The position numbers and the translations under genes are program-made. Shown here one piece after another: positions 7,442 through 15,661 of a stretch of 46,329 bases of DNA; position 1 is the stretch's first letter, and every line of letters starts with the position of its first letter. This DNA is from Deltaproteobacteria bacterium (GTDB lineage Bacteria > Myxococcota_A > Polyangia > HGW-17 > JAJRWW01): contig JAOZUO010000057.1 of the NCBI GenBank assembly GCA_029938605.1, positions 1 through 46,329 of the forward strand, given 5' to 3'. The notes below the pieces were generated by a model. It worked only from the letters and a program-made list of their open reading frames with translations. It made no database searches and was not told the origin of the DNA.

Positions 7442-9376
7442 ATGCGGGAGTCACCCATGCCAAATTCGCTCCGGCTTTCTCTGCGGACCGTCAGCCTTGG
7501 CCTCGGCCTTGGCCTTAGCCTCGGCCTCGGCCTTGGCCTTGGCTTACTCTTCGCTGTGACACCTGCCTCGGCGCAGACACCTGCTTTCCCTGGTGCTCAA
7601 GGCGGCGGAGCCTACTCGGTAGGAGGTCGTGGGGGACAGATCATCGAGGTCACGAGTCTGGACGACGACGGCCCAGGGACCCTGCGGGAAGCCTTGCTGA
7701 CTCAAGTGCCACGAATCATCGTGTTTCGGGTCGGCGGCATCATCGAGCTGGAAAGCGCCATCTGGATATCGGGCGACCAGTACTCTTATGTGACAATCGC
7801 CGGGCAGACCGCTCCAGGTGGCGGTATCCTCGTCAGTGGCCAGAGCTCCTCCGAAAGCGGAATCATGTTCAACAATGCCCACGACATCGTGATTCGCTAC
7901 CTGCGAGGCCGCAAGGGCTACAACGCCAACCAACAGACCCAGACCGGTGACCCCATTGTCTTCGCCAATGGCGTCTACAATGCGATCGTGGACCACTGCT
8001 CCGTGAGTTGGACGAGCGACCAGAACATGAGCGTCTGGTCCGACTCCAACCCCGCCCATGACATCACATTCCAATGGAACCTCTTCGCCGAACCTCTTTC
8101 ATCGCATCCCACCTCGATTATTGTTGGAAGTGGAACCGATACAGAGGGAATGCTCGATATTGATATTCACCACAATCTCTTCATCACCCCCGGTCACAGA
8201 CTTCCCAACTTCAAAGCCAAGCGCGGCCGGATCATCAACAACCTGGCCTACAACTGGGGTTGGCGCGCCGCGGGTTTCAGTGGTGGCGTCGAGGTTGACG
8301 TCATCGGCAATATCTACATCAAGGGGCCGGCAACAATGGCCCAGTCCTACATCACCGAGGTTTTGTGGCGCATGGGTGGAGACGGTCAGAGCGGCGGTCC
8401 CCTGGGTGATCCCTCCTTCTATATCGTGGGAAACATCGGGCACACGAACACAGATCCAGCCGCAGACAATTGGGCGATGATCTCCGAATGCGAAGGCTGG
8501 GATCCCACCGGTAACCCCATGAGCCTGACCTATCGTCGAGACGTTCCCCTGGATGGGGGTACATTTCCCATCACGGTTCATCCGACGACGATTCTGGAAG
8601 ATCTCCTCCTCGCCGAGTGCGGGGCCTACCGTCAACTCAATGGAGACGGTGGCTGGGTTCACAACAGGGACGCTGTGGACATCCGCCTTGTCGAGGAGTG
8701 CCGAACCAGGAACGGCGGTCAGCTTCCCGATACGGAAGAGGACGTAGGCGGTTATCCTGTGATCTCATCGGGCACACCCTACCCAGACACAGACGGCGAC
8801 GGAATGGCGGACGATTGGGAGACGGCCCAAGGTCTGGATCCCAACGATCCGGCCGATGGCAACCAGGATGCGGATCTGGACGGGTACACTAACGTCGAGG
8901 AGTTTCTAAACGGCCTGGAAGCAGAGCCCACCAATACGCCCCCAACCGCTGCACCAACCGCCACCCCAGCCCAGGGAGTGACTCCGCTGACGGTCCAATT
9001 CTCCGCCAATGCGAGCGACGTGGATGGGCAGATCGTGTCGTACTCCTGGGACTTCGGCGATGGAACCGTGTCCACGGACACAGACCCGACCCACACGTTC
9101 GTTGGGGTGCAGGACTATCAGGTAACGCTCACGGTGACAGACAATGATGACGCCACCGCCGCGGCCGTCGTCGGGGTCTCAGTCACGGATCAAACCGTAG
9201 GCGACGGCGGTCTGCCTGACGCGGATGGTGGACCGCCCGATGAGTCACAGGATCCATCCGGCTGCGGCTGCGGCAGTCACAACCCGCATTCGCCGTGGAT
9301 CCTCATCATCCTGGTGCTGATTGCGTTTGTCCTGCGACGCTCCGGGATAAGGCGACGCTCCGGGGTGAGTGGGTGA
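7442..9376 (+). CDS. Secreted pectate-lyase-like beta-helix protein with PKD domain and MYXO-CTERM-like tail
   Basis: A 644-residue exported protein. The signal peptide carries a long GLGL repeat and ends in ASAQ. Residues of about 40-420 are a right-handed beta helix of the pectate lyase type (AFPGAQGGGAYSVGGRGG at the start, then a VTIAGQTAPGGG turn and a DHCSVSWTSDQN strand). Next comes a calcium-type DTDGDGMADDWE repeat, then a PKD domain with the WDFGDG motif, then a GCGCGS motif, a hydrophobic helix and an Arg-rich end. The likely role is binding or cleaving a plant- or microbe-derived acidic polysaccharide at the cell surface; the substrate is not proven. ATG 7442 is chosen because AGGAGG precedes it by five bases; a TTG at 7391 lacks this. 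Confidence 0.85.
   Translation: MRESPMPNSLRLSLRTVSLGLGLGLSLGLGLGLGLLFAVTPASAQTPAFPGAQGGGAYSVGGRGGQIIEVTSLDDDGPGTLREALLTQVPRIIVFRVGGIIELESAIWISGDQYSYVTIAGQTAPGGGILVSGQSSSESGIMFNNAHDIVIRYLRGRKGYNANQQTQTGDPIVFANGVYNAIVDHCSVSWTSDQNMSVWSDSNPAHDITFQWNLFAEPLSSHPTSIIVGSGTDTEGMLDIDIHHNLFITPGHRLPNFKAKRGRIINNLAYNWGWRAAGFSGGVEVDVIGNIYIKGPATMAQSYITEVLWRMGGDGQSGGPLGDPSFYIVGNIGHTNTDPAADNWAMISECEGWDPTGNPMSLTYRRDVPLDGGTFPITVHPTTILEDLLLAECGAYRQLNGDGGWVHNRDAVDIRLVEECRTRNGGQLPDTEEDVGGYPVISSGTPYPDTDGDGMADDWETAQGLDPNDPADGNQDADLDGYTNVEEFLNGLEAEPTNTPPTAAPTATPAQGVTPLTVQFSANASDVDGQIVSYSWDFGDGTVSTDTDPTHTFVGVQDYQVTLTVTDNDDATAAAVVGVSVTDQTVGDGGLPDADGGPPDESQDPSGCGCGSHNPHSPWILIILVLIAFVLRRSGIRRRSGVSG
7495..7550. repeat. 6/12-base tandem repeat encoding GLGL in a signal peptide
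   Basis: Alternating CTTGGC and CTCGGC units, about eight in tandem, encode the hydrophobic Leu-Gly core of the signal peptide. Copy-number changes would keep the frame and only lengthen or shorten the core. Confidence 0.8.
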
Positions 9377-9377
9377 A

Positions 9378-11234
9378 TCAGAGCTCTCGGGCAGTGAGGT
9401 AGGCGTCTTCGATGGCCTCTCGGGCATTGCCCACCCGGCGGGCGTCACCCACCACGTTGACCGGGACCGCGCCATCGAGTTTGGAGACCAGCTCGTCTCG
9501 GCTCTGCATGCCGGTGGACACGACGATCAGGTCCACGTCCTCGAAGGTTACGGCCTCACCGGCGCGTTGAGCGTGGACCGTCCGACCGTCCACCCGGGTG
9601 ACGTGGGAGCCATCGCTGAAGGTGGTGTTGTGCTGCTTCATCATCTTGAGCGATAGGGTCTTGGCGATGAGCTCCATGTCCTCGCCGAAGTCCTCGGTGC
9701 GCTTGACGATGGTCACCCGGTTTCCCAGGGGAATGAGCGCCGTGGCCACGTCGACGCCGATGAGCCCGCCTCCGATGATCAGCACATGCTGATCCCGCGG
9801 GAGCGTCTCATCGGTCAGAATATCCGCCCAGCGGTACCGTTCGAGACCGTCGATTTTCGGCACCTTCGGCGCCGAGCCCGTGGCGACTACGACGCCATCG
9901 TACCCGACCAGATCCGATACCTGGGCCTCTCCCTTCACCAGGTTGACACCCCGCTGCTCGACCATGGACACCAGATACGGCACCAGCCTGCCCAGGGATC
10001 GCTTGTTGGGCGTCAGCGGAGCCAGGTTGAACTGGCCCCCCGGCTCCTGCTTCTCGAATAGATCCACCGCGTGGCCCCGGCGCCTCAGAGTGATCGCCGC
10101 CTGCATTCCCGCGGGCCCGCCTCCAACGACGGCGTAGCGGCGTGCTTCGGTTGCGGGGACGTCCTCGAGTTGCTCGCGCCCCACGCGCGGGTTCACCAGA
10201 CACTGTAGGCCCCGACCACTCTTTACGCCGCCCAGGCAGCCCTCGGCGCAGGCCAGGCAAGGCGCCACCGCCCCCTCCACGTCCCCCAAGCACTTCCCCA
10301 CGAAGTCAGGATCGGCCACCAGGGCGCGTCCCACGGCGATGTAGTCGTCGGGGAGCTCCTCCCGAAGCTTGGCGGCCTCCTCCAGAGAGGACACGCGACC
10401 GACCACGACAACACGCACCTGGGCCTCTTTGCGAACCCTGCGCGCCATCTCCCAGGTCTTGCCCTGGGGAACGAACATGTGTTGGAAGAACCACGGCGGA
10501 GTCTCACACACGGTCCCAGCCGACACGTGGACCGCCTCCACATCCCGAGCCGCAAGCACTCGAGCCAGCAGCACGGTCTCATCCAGCTCAATGCCTCCCG
10601 GCGTCATCTCCGCGCCGCTGACCCGGACAAAGATCGGGAGGTCCACTTCGCCTCGAACGGCGTCCACCACCTCGAGGGGAAAACGGGCTCGCCCGGCAAA
10701 GTCCCCTCCATAGGCATCCTCCCGATCGTTGACGGCCGGCGACAGAAACTGCGCCAGCAGATATCCGTGCCCAAGCTGCAGCTCGATGGCGTCGAACCCG
10801 GCGTCGAGCGCCCTGCGGGCGGCGTCCACGTGCAGTTGTACAATCGCCGCCAGCTCGGCCGGCTCCAAACGGCGTGGGGCGGCGCCCCCGTTCGGACAGG
10901 GACGGTCGGTGGACGACACATACACATTGCCGGGGATCTTGGGGTTCGCCATTCGACCCGGGTGATTCAGGTGCGCGATGGCCTTGGCGCCACCCGCGTG
11001 AATCGTGTCGACGAGTAGGCGCAGGCCGCCCACCTTGTCATCGTCATCGATGCCCATCTGCATGGGCAGCTCACGCAGCCGGGCGTCCAGGTACAGCGGC
11101 TCGGGGGTCACCGCACCCACATGCTGACTCCGGGCCTTGTAGTACGCCAGGTGCCGCCCGGTGACCCGACCCGAGCCGTCCGAGAAGCCGGTCTTGATGG
11201 GAGCAAAAATAAACGGGTTTCGCAGTGAGAACAT
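9378..11234 (-). CDS. 2,4-dienoyl-CoA reductase/old-yellow-enzyme family flavoprotein
   Basis: A 618-residue FadH-type enzyme. The N-terminal half is an FMN-binding TIM barrel (NPFIFAPIKTG, AIAHLNHPGR and QLGHGYLLAQFLSP segments). A four-Cys [4Fe-4S] site follows as C-L-A-C-A-E-G-C with a later LQCLVNPRV. The C-terminal half is a two-dinucleotide-fold oxidoreductase with VVGGGPAGMQAA and IIGGGLIGVDVA motifs for FAD and NAD(P)H. Length and order match the family. It could reduce an enoyl-CoA, an enone or a nitrogen base; the substrate cannot be assigned. The true start is ATG 11234 after CGAGG; the open frame upstream is only 16-base tandem repeat. Its stop lies one base from the convergent beta-helix gene stop. 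Confidence 0.85.
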   Translation of the reverse strand: MFSLRNPFIFAPIKTGFSDGSGRVTGRHLAYYKARSQHVGAVTPEPLYLDARLRELPMQMGIDDDDKVGGLRLLVDTIHAGGAKAIAHLNHPGRMANPKIPGNVYVSSTDRPCPNGGAAPRRLEPAELAAIVQLHVDAARRALDAGFDAIELQLGHGYLLAQFLSPAVNDREDAYGGDFAGRARFPLEVVDAVRGEVDLPIFVRVSGAEMTPGGIELDETVLLARVLAARDVEAVHVSAGTVCETPPWFFQHMFVPQGKTWEMARRVRKEAQVRVVVVGRVSSLEEAAKLREELPDDYIAVGRALVADPDFVGKCLGDVEGAVAPCLACAEGCLGGVKSGRGLQCLVNPRVGREQLEDVPATEARRYAVVGGGPAGMQAAITLRRRGHAVDLFEKQEPGGQFNLAPLTPNKRSLGRLVPYLVSMVEQRGVNLVKGEAQVSDLVGYDGVVVATGSAPKVPKIDGLERYRWADILTDETLPRDQHVLIIGGGLIGVDVATALIPLGNRVTIVKRTEDFGEDMELIAKTLSLKMMKQHNTTFSDGSHVTRVDGRTVHAQRAGEAVTFEDVDLIVVSTGMQSRDELVSKLDGAVPVNVVGDARRVGNAREAIEDAYLTAREL

Positions 11235-11249
11235 CTCGGGCCTCGTAGG

Positions 11250-11354
11250 TTGGTTCTGGGGTTGGTTGGTTCTGGGGTTGGTTGGTTCTGGGGTTGGTTG
11301 GTCCTGGGGTTGGTTGGTCCTGGGGTTGGTTGATCCTGGGGTTGGTTGGTCCTT
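11250..11354. repeat. 16-base tandem repeat, about 6.5 copies
   Basis: The unit TTGGTTCTGGGGTTGG is repeated six times (copies from 11250, 11266, 11282, 11298, 11314 and 11330) with a partial seventh. Later copies carry T-to-C and G-to-A changes. It lies 16 bases upstream of the flavoprotein start codon, so it sits in the 5' untranslated or promoter region. The period is not a multiple of three, so the apparent Pro/Asn/Gln coding across it is accidental. Confidence 0.9.
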
Positions 11355-11431
11355 CGGTTCGTGGCTCGATGGCCGTCCCCCGGACAATCGGTCGGTTTTC
11401 CGGTTGCCCAGAGGACGGGGAATCGGGTTGA

Positions 11432-11602
11432 TCAGTCGTTGCGGGTGAACTGGACGTCTTTACAGCGCCAGCAGCCCTGTCCGGTCAGATCTCCGGCCTC
11501 GTCCACATTGGCGTCGCAGATCCAGCTGCAACCGTCGTTGTCCTCCACGACCTTCAGCGGACGTGCGGGATGATGGGCTTCTTGGTTGTTATCGGTGTCC
11601 AT
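11432..11602 (-). CDS. 56-residue Cys-rich (Zn-ribbon-like) protein with sigma-54 promoter
   Basis: A small gene with a good AAGGAG six bases before the ATG at 11602. It has two Cys pairs, CSWIC and CWRC, about 15 residues apart, which look like a zinc knuckle or rubredoxin-like site. From residue 13 on it aligns with the C-terminal half of the protein at 15662: both have ARP-KVV-D-DG, then W-CDA-V, then a C-W-x-C pair and an FTR end. A near-perfect sigma-54 promoter (11654-11669) lies about 50 bases upstream, and the next gene is a divergent sigma-54 activator. Function unknown; a redox or metal relay is an inference. Confidence 0.85.
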   Translation of the reverse strand: MDTDNNQEAHHPARPLKVVEDNDGCSWICDANVDEAGDLTGQGCWRCKDVQFTRND

Positions 11603-11653
11603 GAGAATCTCCTTTGACAGGGTTTGTGATCAGCGCGTCTGCCCGGATGTATT

Positions 11654-11669
11654 TGCAACCCATGTGCCA
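11654..11669 (-). promoter_or_regulatory. Sigma-54 (-24/-12) promoter
   Basis: On the minus strand this reads TGGCACATGGGTTGCA, matching the consensus TGGCACR-N4-TTGCW at every fixed position. It points at the 56-residue gene starting at 11602. Transcription would begin about 12 bases past the -12 element, leaving a leader of about 40 bases. Confidence 0.88.
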
Positions 11670-11766
11670 ACGCCCACCAACCCCACACCAACGAGAAAAA
11701 GACCCTTTATTACAACAGGTTAACGAGACAGCCCCGCCTCCGGGGGCGGATGCCCCGTCAGAGAAG

Positions 11767-11778
11767 AGTGGCGCCACT
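11767..11778. promoter_or_regulatory. Candidate operator palindrome between divergent genes
   Basis: AGTGGCGCCACT is a perfect 12-base palindrome in the gap between the small Cys protein and the sigma-54 activator, about 100 bases upstream of the -24 element. It could be an activator or repressor site; chance cannot be excluded. Confidence 0.35.
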
Positions 11779-11899
11779 GCTACTGTAACTGCTTCACCGG
11801 CTACGCCACGGTGGAAGACATCAGTTTTTCCTGATTAAATTCGGGGTTTTGTCATTCGTTGCATTGCACCCCAACCCCCGAGGCACCATAGTAGGTACC

Positions 11900-13324
11900 A
11901 TGAGCTGTGAAGACGAACCCGGCGCCAAAATCTACACCGATCTGCTCCACTCCCCGGACCGGTTCGAGGCGATCCTGAGCTCCATCTCCGAAGGGGTGTT
12001 CACGGTGGACACGAGCTTCCGCATCGCCTGTTTCAACCAGGCCGCCGAACGCATCACGGGCTTCAAACGCAGCGAAGTGCTGGGCCAAAATTGCCGGGAG
12101 ATCTTACAGGGAGCCATCTGCAAGGACGCCTGCGCGCTCAAATACACCATGGAGACAGGCGAGCCCGTGGTGGAGCTGACCACAACCATTCGGGATCGAG
12201 ACAACCAGGAGATCCCCGTGGCCCTCTCCACCGCCGTGCTGCACGACGAGGCGGGAAACCTGCTGGGAGGCGTGGAGAGCTTCCGTGACCTCCGACTGGT
12301 GGAGAGCCTGCGTCGAAAGATCGAACAGCGCTACACCTTCGAGGACATCATCGGCAAGAGCCAACCCATGCAGTCGCTGTTCGATATTCTGCCCACCATC
12401 GCCGGCGGCGGCAGCAACATCCTGCTCATCGGCGAGAGCGGCACGGGCAAGGAGCTCTTCGCCCGAGCCCTACATCGTCTGGGTCCCCGGGCTGATGCGC
12501 CCTTCGTGGCGATCAACAGCGGCGCGTTGCCCGACACACTCATCGAGTCGGAGCTGTTCGGCTACCGCGCCGGCGCCTTTACCGGAGCCAACCGGGATCG
12601 CCCCGGGCGCATCGCCACCGCCGAGGGGGGCACACTCTTCCTCGACGAAATCGGCGATCTGCCGCTGGGCCTACAAGTAAAAATCCTGCGGTTTCTGCAG
12701 GAGAAGGTGTACGAGCCCCTGGGCGACTCCAAGCCCCACCACGCCGACGTGTCCATCATCGCGGCCACCAACCAATCCCTGGAAGAGCTGGTGGCCGAAA
12801 AGAAATTCCGAGAGGATCTGTACTACCGACTGAACGTCATCCGTCTCGAGATCCCTCCCCTCCGCGACCGCATGGACGACGTGGTGTTGCTCGTGGACCA
12901 CTTCATCGCCCAACTGGCCGCCCTGCGGCACAAGCCGATCACGTCCATGGCCCCCGAAGCCCTCGAGGTGCTGCTGGGCTACGACTATCCGGGCAACGTC
13001 CGCGAGCTGCAGAACATCGTGGAGCACTCCTTCGTGCTGTGCCCGGGCGGCACCATCCTCCGCCAACACCTGCCCTTGAGCCGCATGACTCCCCATCGAG
13101 GCGGTTCGAGCGTCAGCGCACCGAACCCCCACCCCCAGTCTCCAGTGGAGATCCAGATGTCGGGTCAAAAGCAGGCCATCGTGGAGGCCCTGCGACAGGC
13201 CGGTTGGAATCGCCAGAGGGCCGCCGACCTCCTCGGCATCCATAAAACCACACTATTTCGGCGGATCCGCCGGCTAGGCATTGAGCTACCGTCCATGGAC
13301 GGACGATCTCGTTACTCTCGCTAA
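11900..13324 (+). CDS. PAS-domain sigma-54-dependent transcriptional activator
   Basis: A 474-residue enhancer-binding protein. An N-terminal PAS domain (about residues 20-135) contains a cysteine cluster C65-X8-C74-X3-C78. The AAA+ domain (about 155-390) has Walker A GESGTGKE at 178-185, the sigma-54 contact loop GAFTGA at 225-230, Walker B LFLDEIGDL and the arginine-finger region. A Fis-type helix-turn-helix ends the protein. It would open sigma-54 promoters in response to a signal sensed by PAS; the Cys cluster suggests iron-sulfur or thiol redox sensing (inference). It has no receiver domain, so it is not a classical two-component regulator. Three nearby sigma-54 promoters precede small Cys-protein genes. 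I use ATG 11900; a TTG at 11849 is an alternative and neither has a strong ribosome binding site. Confidence 0.92.
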   Translation: MSCEDEPGAKIYTDLLHSPDRFEAILSSISEGVFTVDTSFRIACFNQAAERITGFKRSEVLGQNCREILQGAICKDACALKYTMETGEPVVELTTTIRDRDNQEIPVALSTAVLHDEAGNLLGGVESFRDLRLVESLRRKIEQRYTFEDIIGKSQPMQSLFDILPTIAGGGSNILLIGESGTGKELFARALHRLGPRADAPFVAINSGALPDTLIESELFGYRAGAFTGANRDRPGRIATAEGGTLFLDEIGDLPLGLQVKILRFLQEKVYEPLGDSKPHHADVSIIAATNQSLEELVAEKKFREDLYYRLNVIRLEIPPLRDRMDDVVLLVDHFIAQLAALRHKPITSMAPEALEVLLGYDYPGNVRELQNIVEHSFVLCPGGTILRQHLPLSRMTPHRGGSSVSAPNPHPQSPVEIQMSGQKQAIVEALRQAGWNRQRAADLLGIHKTTLFRRIRRLGIELPSMDGRSRYSR

Positions 13325-13334
13325 AACGACCTGA

Positions 13335-13973
13335 TCATTCAATCGACTTGCGCGCGTCGTCGAGCAGCTTCTCAAAGCGGGTGAGATCCACGGGAGCGGG
13401 CTCGATGCCCAGCTCCATCCAATCGGAGAGATCCAGGATGACCTCGGGGTTACTCATGGCAAGCTCGTCAAAAGTACCCAGGGGGCACAGGAGCACAGCC
13501 GCGGCGCACCGCCCAAAGGCTTCGCCTTTCCGAGACTCGTCGAAGTACCGGAACACGGCCTTGCGGTACTTCAACCAACCGGGGGTGAGCCAGTACACCT
13601 CCCTGTCCGCGGCGATCTCCTTGCGCGTCTCGTCGTCGGCGAGGAACTCGGCGCAGTTGCCCGCCTGCAATCGCGTGACCTTGTCACCGTAGTCGGCCAA
13701 GATGGCGTCCAGAGTGCGCTCCGGTGCGGCGAGGTTGAACATGCACCGGTCACCAAACCCCACCACCACGCGATCCGCGGTCTTGAGCGCCTCATCCAGC
13801 CCCTTCCGCAGCTGACGCTCCAGCTCCTCGGGGTTGTCGTGGAGGCCCGGCGCGGTGTAGTGCACCTCCGAGAAGTCGATCTTCCCCTCCGTCTCGAGCT
13901 GCGCCAACTCCGGGCGCAGGACACCGCAGGCCACCAGCGCCGTGGACGGGGACTTGTCATCCGATTTTGTCAT
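13335..13973 (-). CDS. DUF1638 protein
   Basis: A 212-residue protein that matches DUF1638 from its first strand (ALVACGVLRPEL) through the glycine-rich VVVGFGDRCMFNL and the AGNCAEFL segments. Conserved cysteines in those segments suggest metal or corrinoid-related chemistry, but the family has no proven reaction; members often occur in anaerobes near methyltransferase genes. The ATG at 13973 has GGGAGGAG at good spacing. It starts 14 bases after the Zn-ribbon gene stop, so the two form an operon read from the sigma-54 promoter at 14245. Its stop is ten bases from the convergent activator gene. Confidence 0.85.
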   Translation of the reverse strand: MTKSDDKSPSTALVACGVLRPELAQLETEGKIDFSEVHYTAPGLHDNPEELERQLRKGLDEALKTADRVVVGFGDRCMFNLAAPERTLDAILADYGDKVTRLQAGNCAEFLADDETRKEIAADREVYWLTPGWLKYRKAVFRYFDESRKGEAFGRCAAAVLLCPLGTFDELAMSNPEVILDLSDWMELGIEPAPVDLTRFEKLLDDARKSIE

Positions 13974-13987
13974 GAGCGTACTCCTCC

Positions 13988-14203
13988 CTACGTCTGGTCG
14001 GCCGGGGCGGTCCCAGGCTTTCGCCTGGACATGGCAAGGTCATGGTGATGTCCACCCTTCCGCATCAACTTCACGCCACAGTCCGGGCACCGGACCTCCT
14101 GGCAAGGCACGCCGGCCTGGTGCCGGGTTTCGTATCCACATCGATGGCAAACGCACTCACCGTTTGGGCCCAGGCCCATTGTCTCTTTGTTTTGTTCTAT
14201 CAT
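13988..14203 (-). CDS. 71-residue Zn-ribbon protein with sigma-54 promoter
   Basis: A small protein with two Cys pairs typical of a zinc ribbon: CVCHRCGY, then CPDCGVKLMRKG, separated by an H-x-A-G-V-PC segment. Similar small ribbons are known in anaerobes close to metal-cofactor genes. AAGGAGGG lies five bases before ATG 14203. A sigma-54 promoter (14245-14260) lies about 40 bases upstream, and DUF1638 follows 14 bases after the stop. A role as a redox or metal partner of DUF1638 is an inference from that pairing. Confidence 0.85.
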   Translation of the reverse strand: MIEQNKETMGLGPNGECVCHRCGYETRHQAGVPCQEVRCPDCGVKLMRKGGHHHDLAMSRRKPGTAPADQT

Positions 14204-14244
14204 TCGAACCCTCCTTACGGGTTTCTTGTTGCGTCGTATTCCCA

Positions 14245-14260
14245 TGCAACCCATATGCCA
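14245..14260 (-). promoter_or_regulatory. Sigma-54 (-24/-12) promoter
   Basis: On the minus strand this reads TGGCATATGGGTTGCA: the GG at -24 and GC at -12 have correct spacing, and the sequence differs from the promoter at 11654 at only two positions. It lies between the metal exporter stop and the Zn-ribbon gene start, so it gives the Zn-ribbon/DUF1638 pair its own promoter. Confidence 0.85.
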
Positions 14261-14280
14261 AAAATCCCATCGCTGTACTG

Positions 14281-15312
14281 CTAGCCGCCGATAGCAAAAG
14301 CCAACAGCAGCGCGCCCACCACAAGACCCACCATCAGGTTGATGAGCTTCACCGTAAGGAATGCCCGTTTGGAGTGGGCGAGCAGTGGCAGCATACCGTG
14401 GCCGTCCTGAACGATGGAGCTGGCCACCAGGGTCCCCAGAGGCAGCGCGCCCTGGGCGTAGAGGGTCACAAAGATCAGGTGCGGTCCGGACTCCGGAATG
14501 AGCCCCAACAGCCCCGCGAAGCCCAGGACCAGCCACGGACTTTGCGCCACCAGGTGGTTGACGTTCACCAGGTGACCGAGCAGGGCCACGGAGCCCAACA
14601 CACCCGCCGTCCACAGGAAGATCCGTGGCACGTGTCGGACCACCACGTGACGCCACAAGTGCTCGTCCAGGAAGTGGTCCGGTACCGTGGCCACGACGAA
14701 CAACCCCAGGCCGATCACCCCCGTGAGGGTGACTCGTTTCCATCCCCACGCGGGCGGGCCCAGCACGCCCAACACCAGCGCCACCACCACCACCACCAAC
14801 CCCACGGTGAAGATGGCCCGGTGGGGGCTCGGTCTTCGCAACTGGGACCAGATGGCGCCGCGGGGGTAGCAGCGGCAGTTGTCCGTTTCGTGGACCTCCA
14901 GCACACAGCAGTCCTCGGAGCGGTCCGCGGCGGTGCCACGCAGAGCCCGGTCGGTGGCCCAGCCGGCCGCAACACCAAGGATCGCGAGGCCAACGGTCAT
15001 GGCGATGGCCGTGGACGGAAACAGGGCGAGCATGACAAACATCTCGTCACCGCTGGTGGCGATGGTCGCCGCCACCAGCGCGCCGAGGGTGAGCCGCCCA
15101 TGGGCAAACAGAGCGACCACCAGGTACGCGCCGAGACAACCGGGGAGTGCGCCCAGCGTCGCGGCCACCAGGTACTGTCGCGCCCGCGACCCGCCCAGCG
15201 CACGAAGGGCCACTCCCTGGGACCCGACGTTGACGTACTCCACCACGAGCATCATCACCGCCACGAAGGAGGTGATCATCAAACTCTTCATCAGGATATC
15301 CGTGATGGTCAT
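14281..15312 (-). CDS. Putative 10-TM heavy-metal exporter family permease
   Basis: A 343-residue membrane protein resembling the putative 10TM heavy-metal exporter family (often annotated as arsenic efflux or manganese transporter). Two half-repeats are visible: LGALPGCLGAYLVVALFAHG-LTLGALVAATIATSGDE in the first and LGLIPESGPHLIFVTLY-GALPLGTLVASSIVQDGHG in the second. A cytoplasmic Cys/His-rich loop (ECDCC-type segment with DCCVLEVHETDNCRC) separates them and may bind metal. The ATG at 15312 has GGAAGG about ten bases upstream. Substrate not known. The Zn-ribbon gene lies downstream on the same strand. Confidence 0.8.
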   Translation of the reverse strand: MTITDILMKSLMITSFVAVMMLVVEYVNVGSQGVALRALGGSRARQYLVAATLGALPGCLGAYLVVALFAHGRLTLGALVAATIATSGDEMFVMLALFPSTAIAMTVGLAILGVAAGWATDRALRGTAADRSEDCCVLEVHETDNCRCYPRGAIWSQLRRPSPHRAIFTVGLVVVVVALVLGVLGPPAWGWKRVTLTGVIGLGLFVVATVPDHFLDEHLWRHVVVRHVPRIFLWTAGVLGSVALLGHLVNVNHLVAQSPWLVLGFAGLLGLIPESGPHLIFVTLYAQGALPLGTLVASSIVQDGHGMLPLLAHSKRAFLTVKLINLMVGLVVGALLLAFAIGG

Positions 15313-15661
15313 GGAGCACCGCCTTCCACATACATAATCACGCTCACGGTACCTCGCAACCACCAAGGCCATCGGAACAATCGGCCACTCTCAGTAGTGC
15401 CTTCGCAGTCGCAGGGTGCACAAACGCACCGATACCGCAGCCAATCGTTGCACAATCGCTACTCCCCCTCTTCGTCCACGCAGATCACAAACACGCGGAC
15501 GCCGACAAATCGTGTGATCCACGGAACCCAAGGGCACGTACCCGGCAATCGGGCGCGACTGGCACGAAAGTTGAAGGTTCAAGCGTGCAACCGCCCGGTG
15601 ACTCCCGCTGCCACCCAGCGCATCAGGACAATGGGCAATACACCAGCGAGGAAGGTGTGAC
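15313..15661. other. Divergent regulatory region
   Basis: This 350-base gap separates the minus-strand exporter from the plus-strand winged-helix/DsrC-like pair. It holds a weak sigma-54-like site at 15560 and an inverted repeat GATCACA (15483-15489) / TGTGATC (15513-15519), which could be an activator site upstream of it. I found no clear promoter for the exporter. Confidence 0.45.
15560..15575 (+). promoter_or_regulatory. Weak sigma-54-like promoter
   Basis: TGGCACGAAAGTTGAA matches the sigma-54 consensus at the -24 half perfectly, but has GA in place of the critical GC at -12. It is correctly oriented about 90 bases before the gene at 15662. The mismatch is at an important base, so this call is tentative. 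Confidence 0.45.

Noticed and set aside
13942-15660. 572-codon plus-strand open frame opposite the metal exporter
   Set aside because: His/Gln-rich shadow of a real membrane protein gene; no ribosome binding site.
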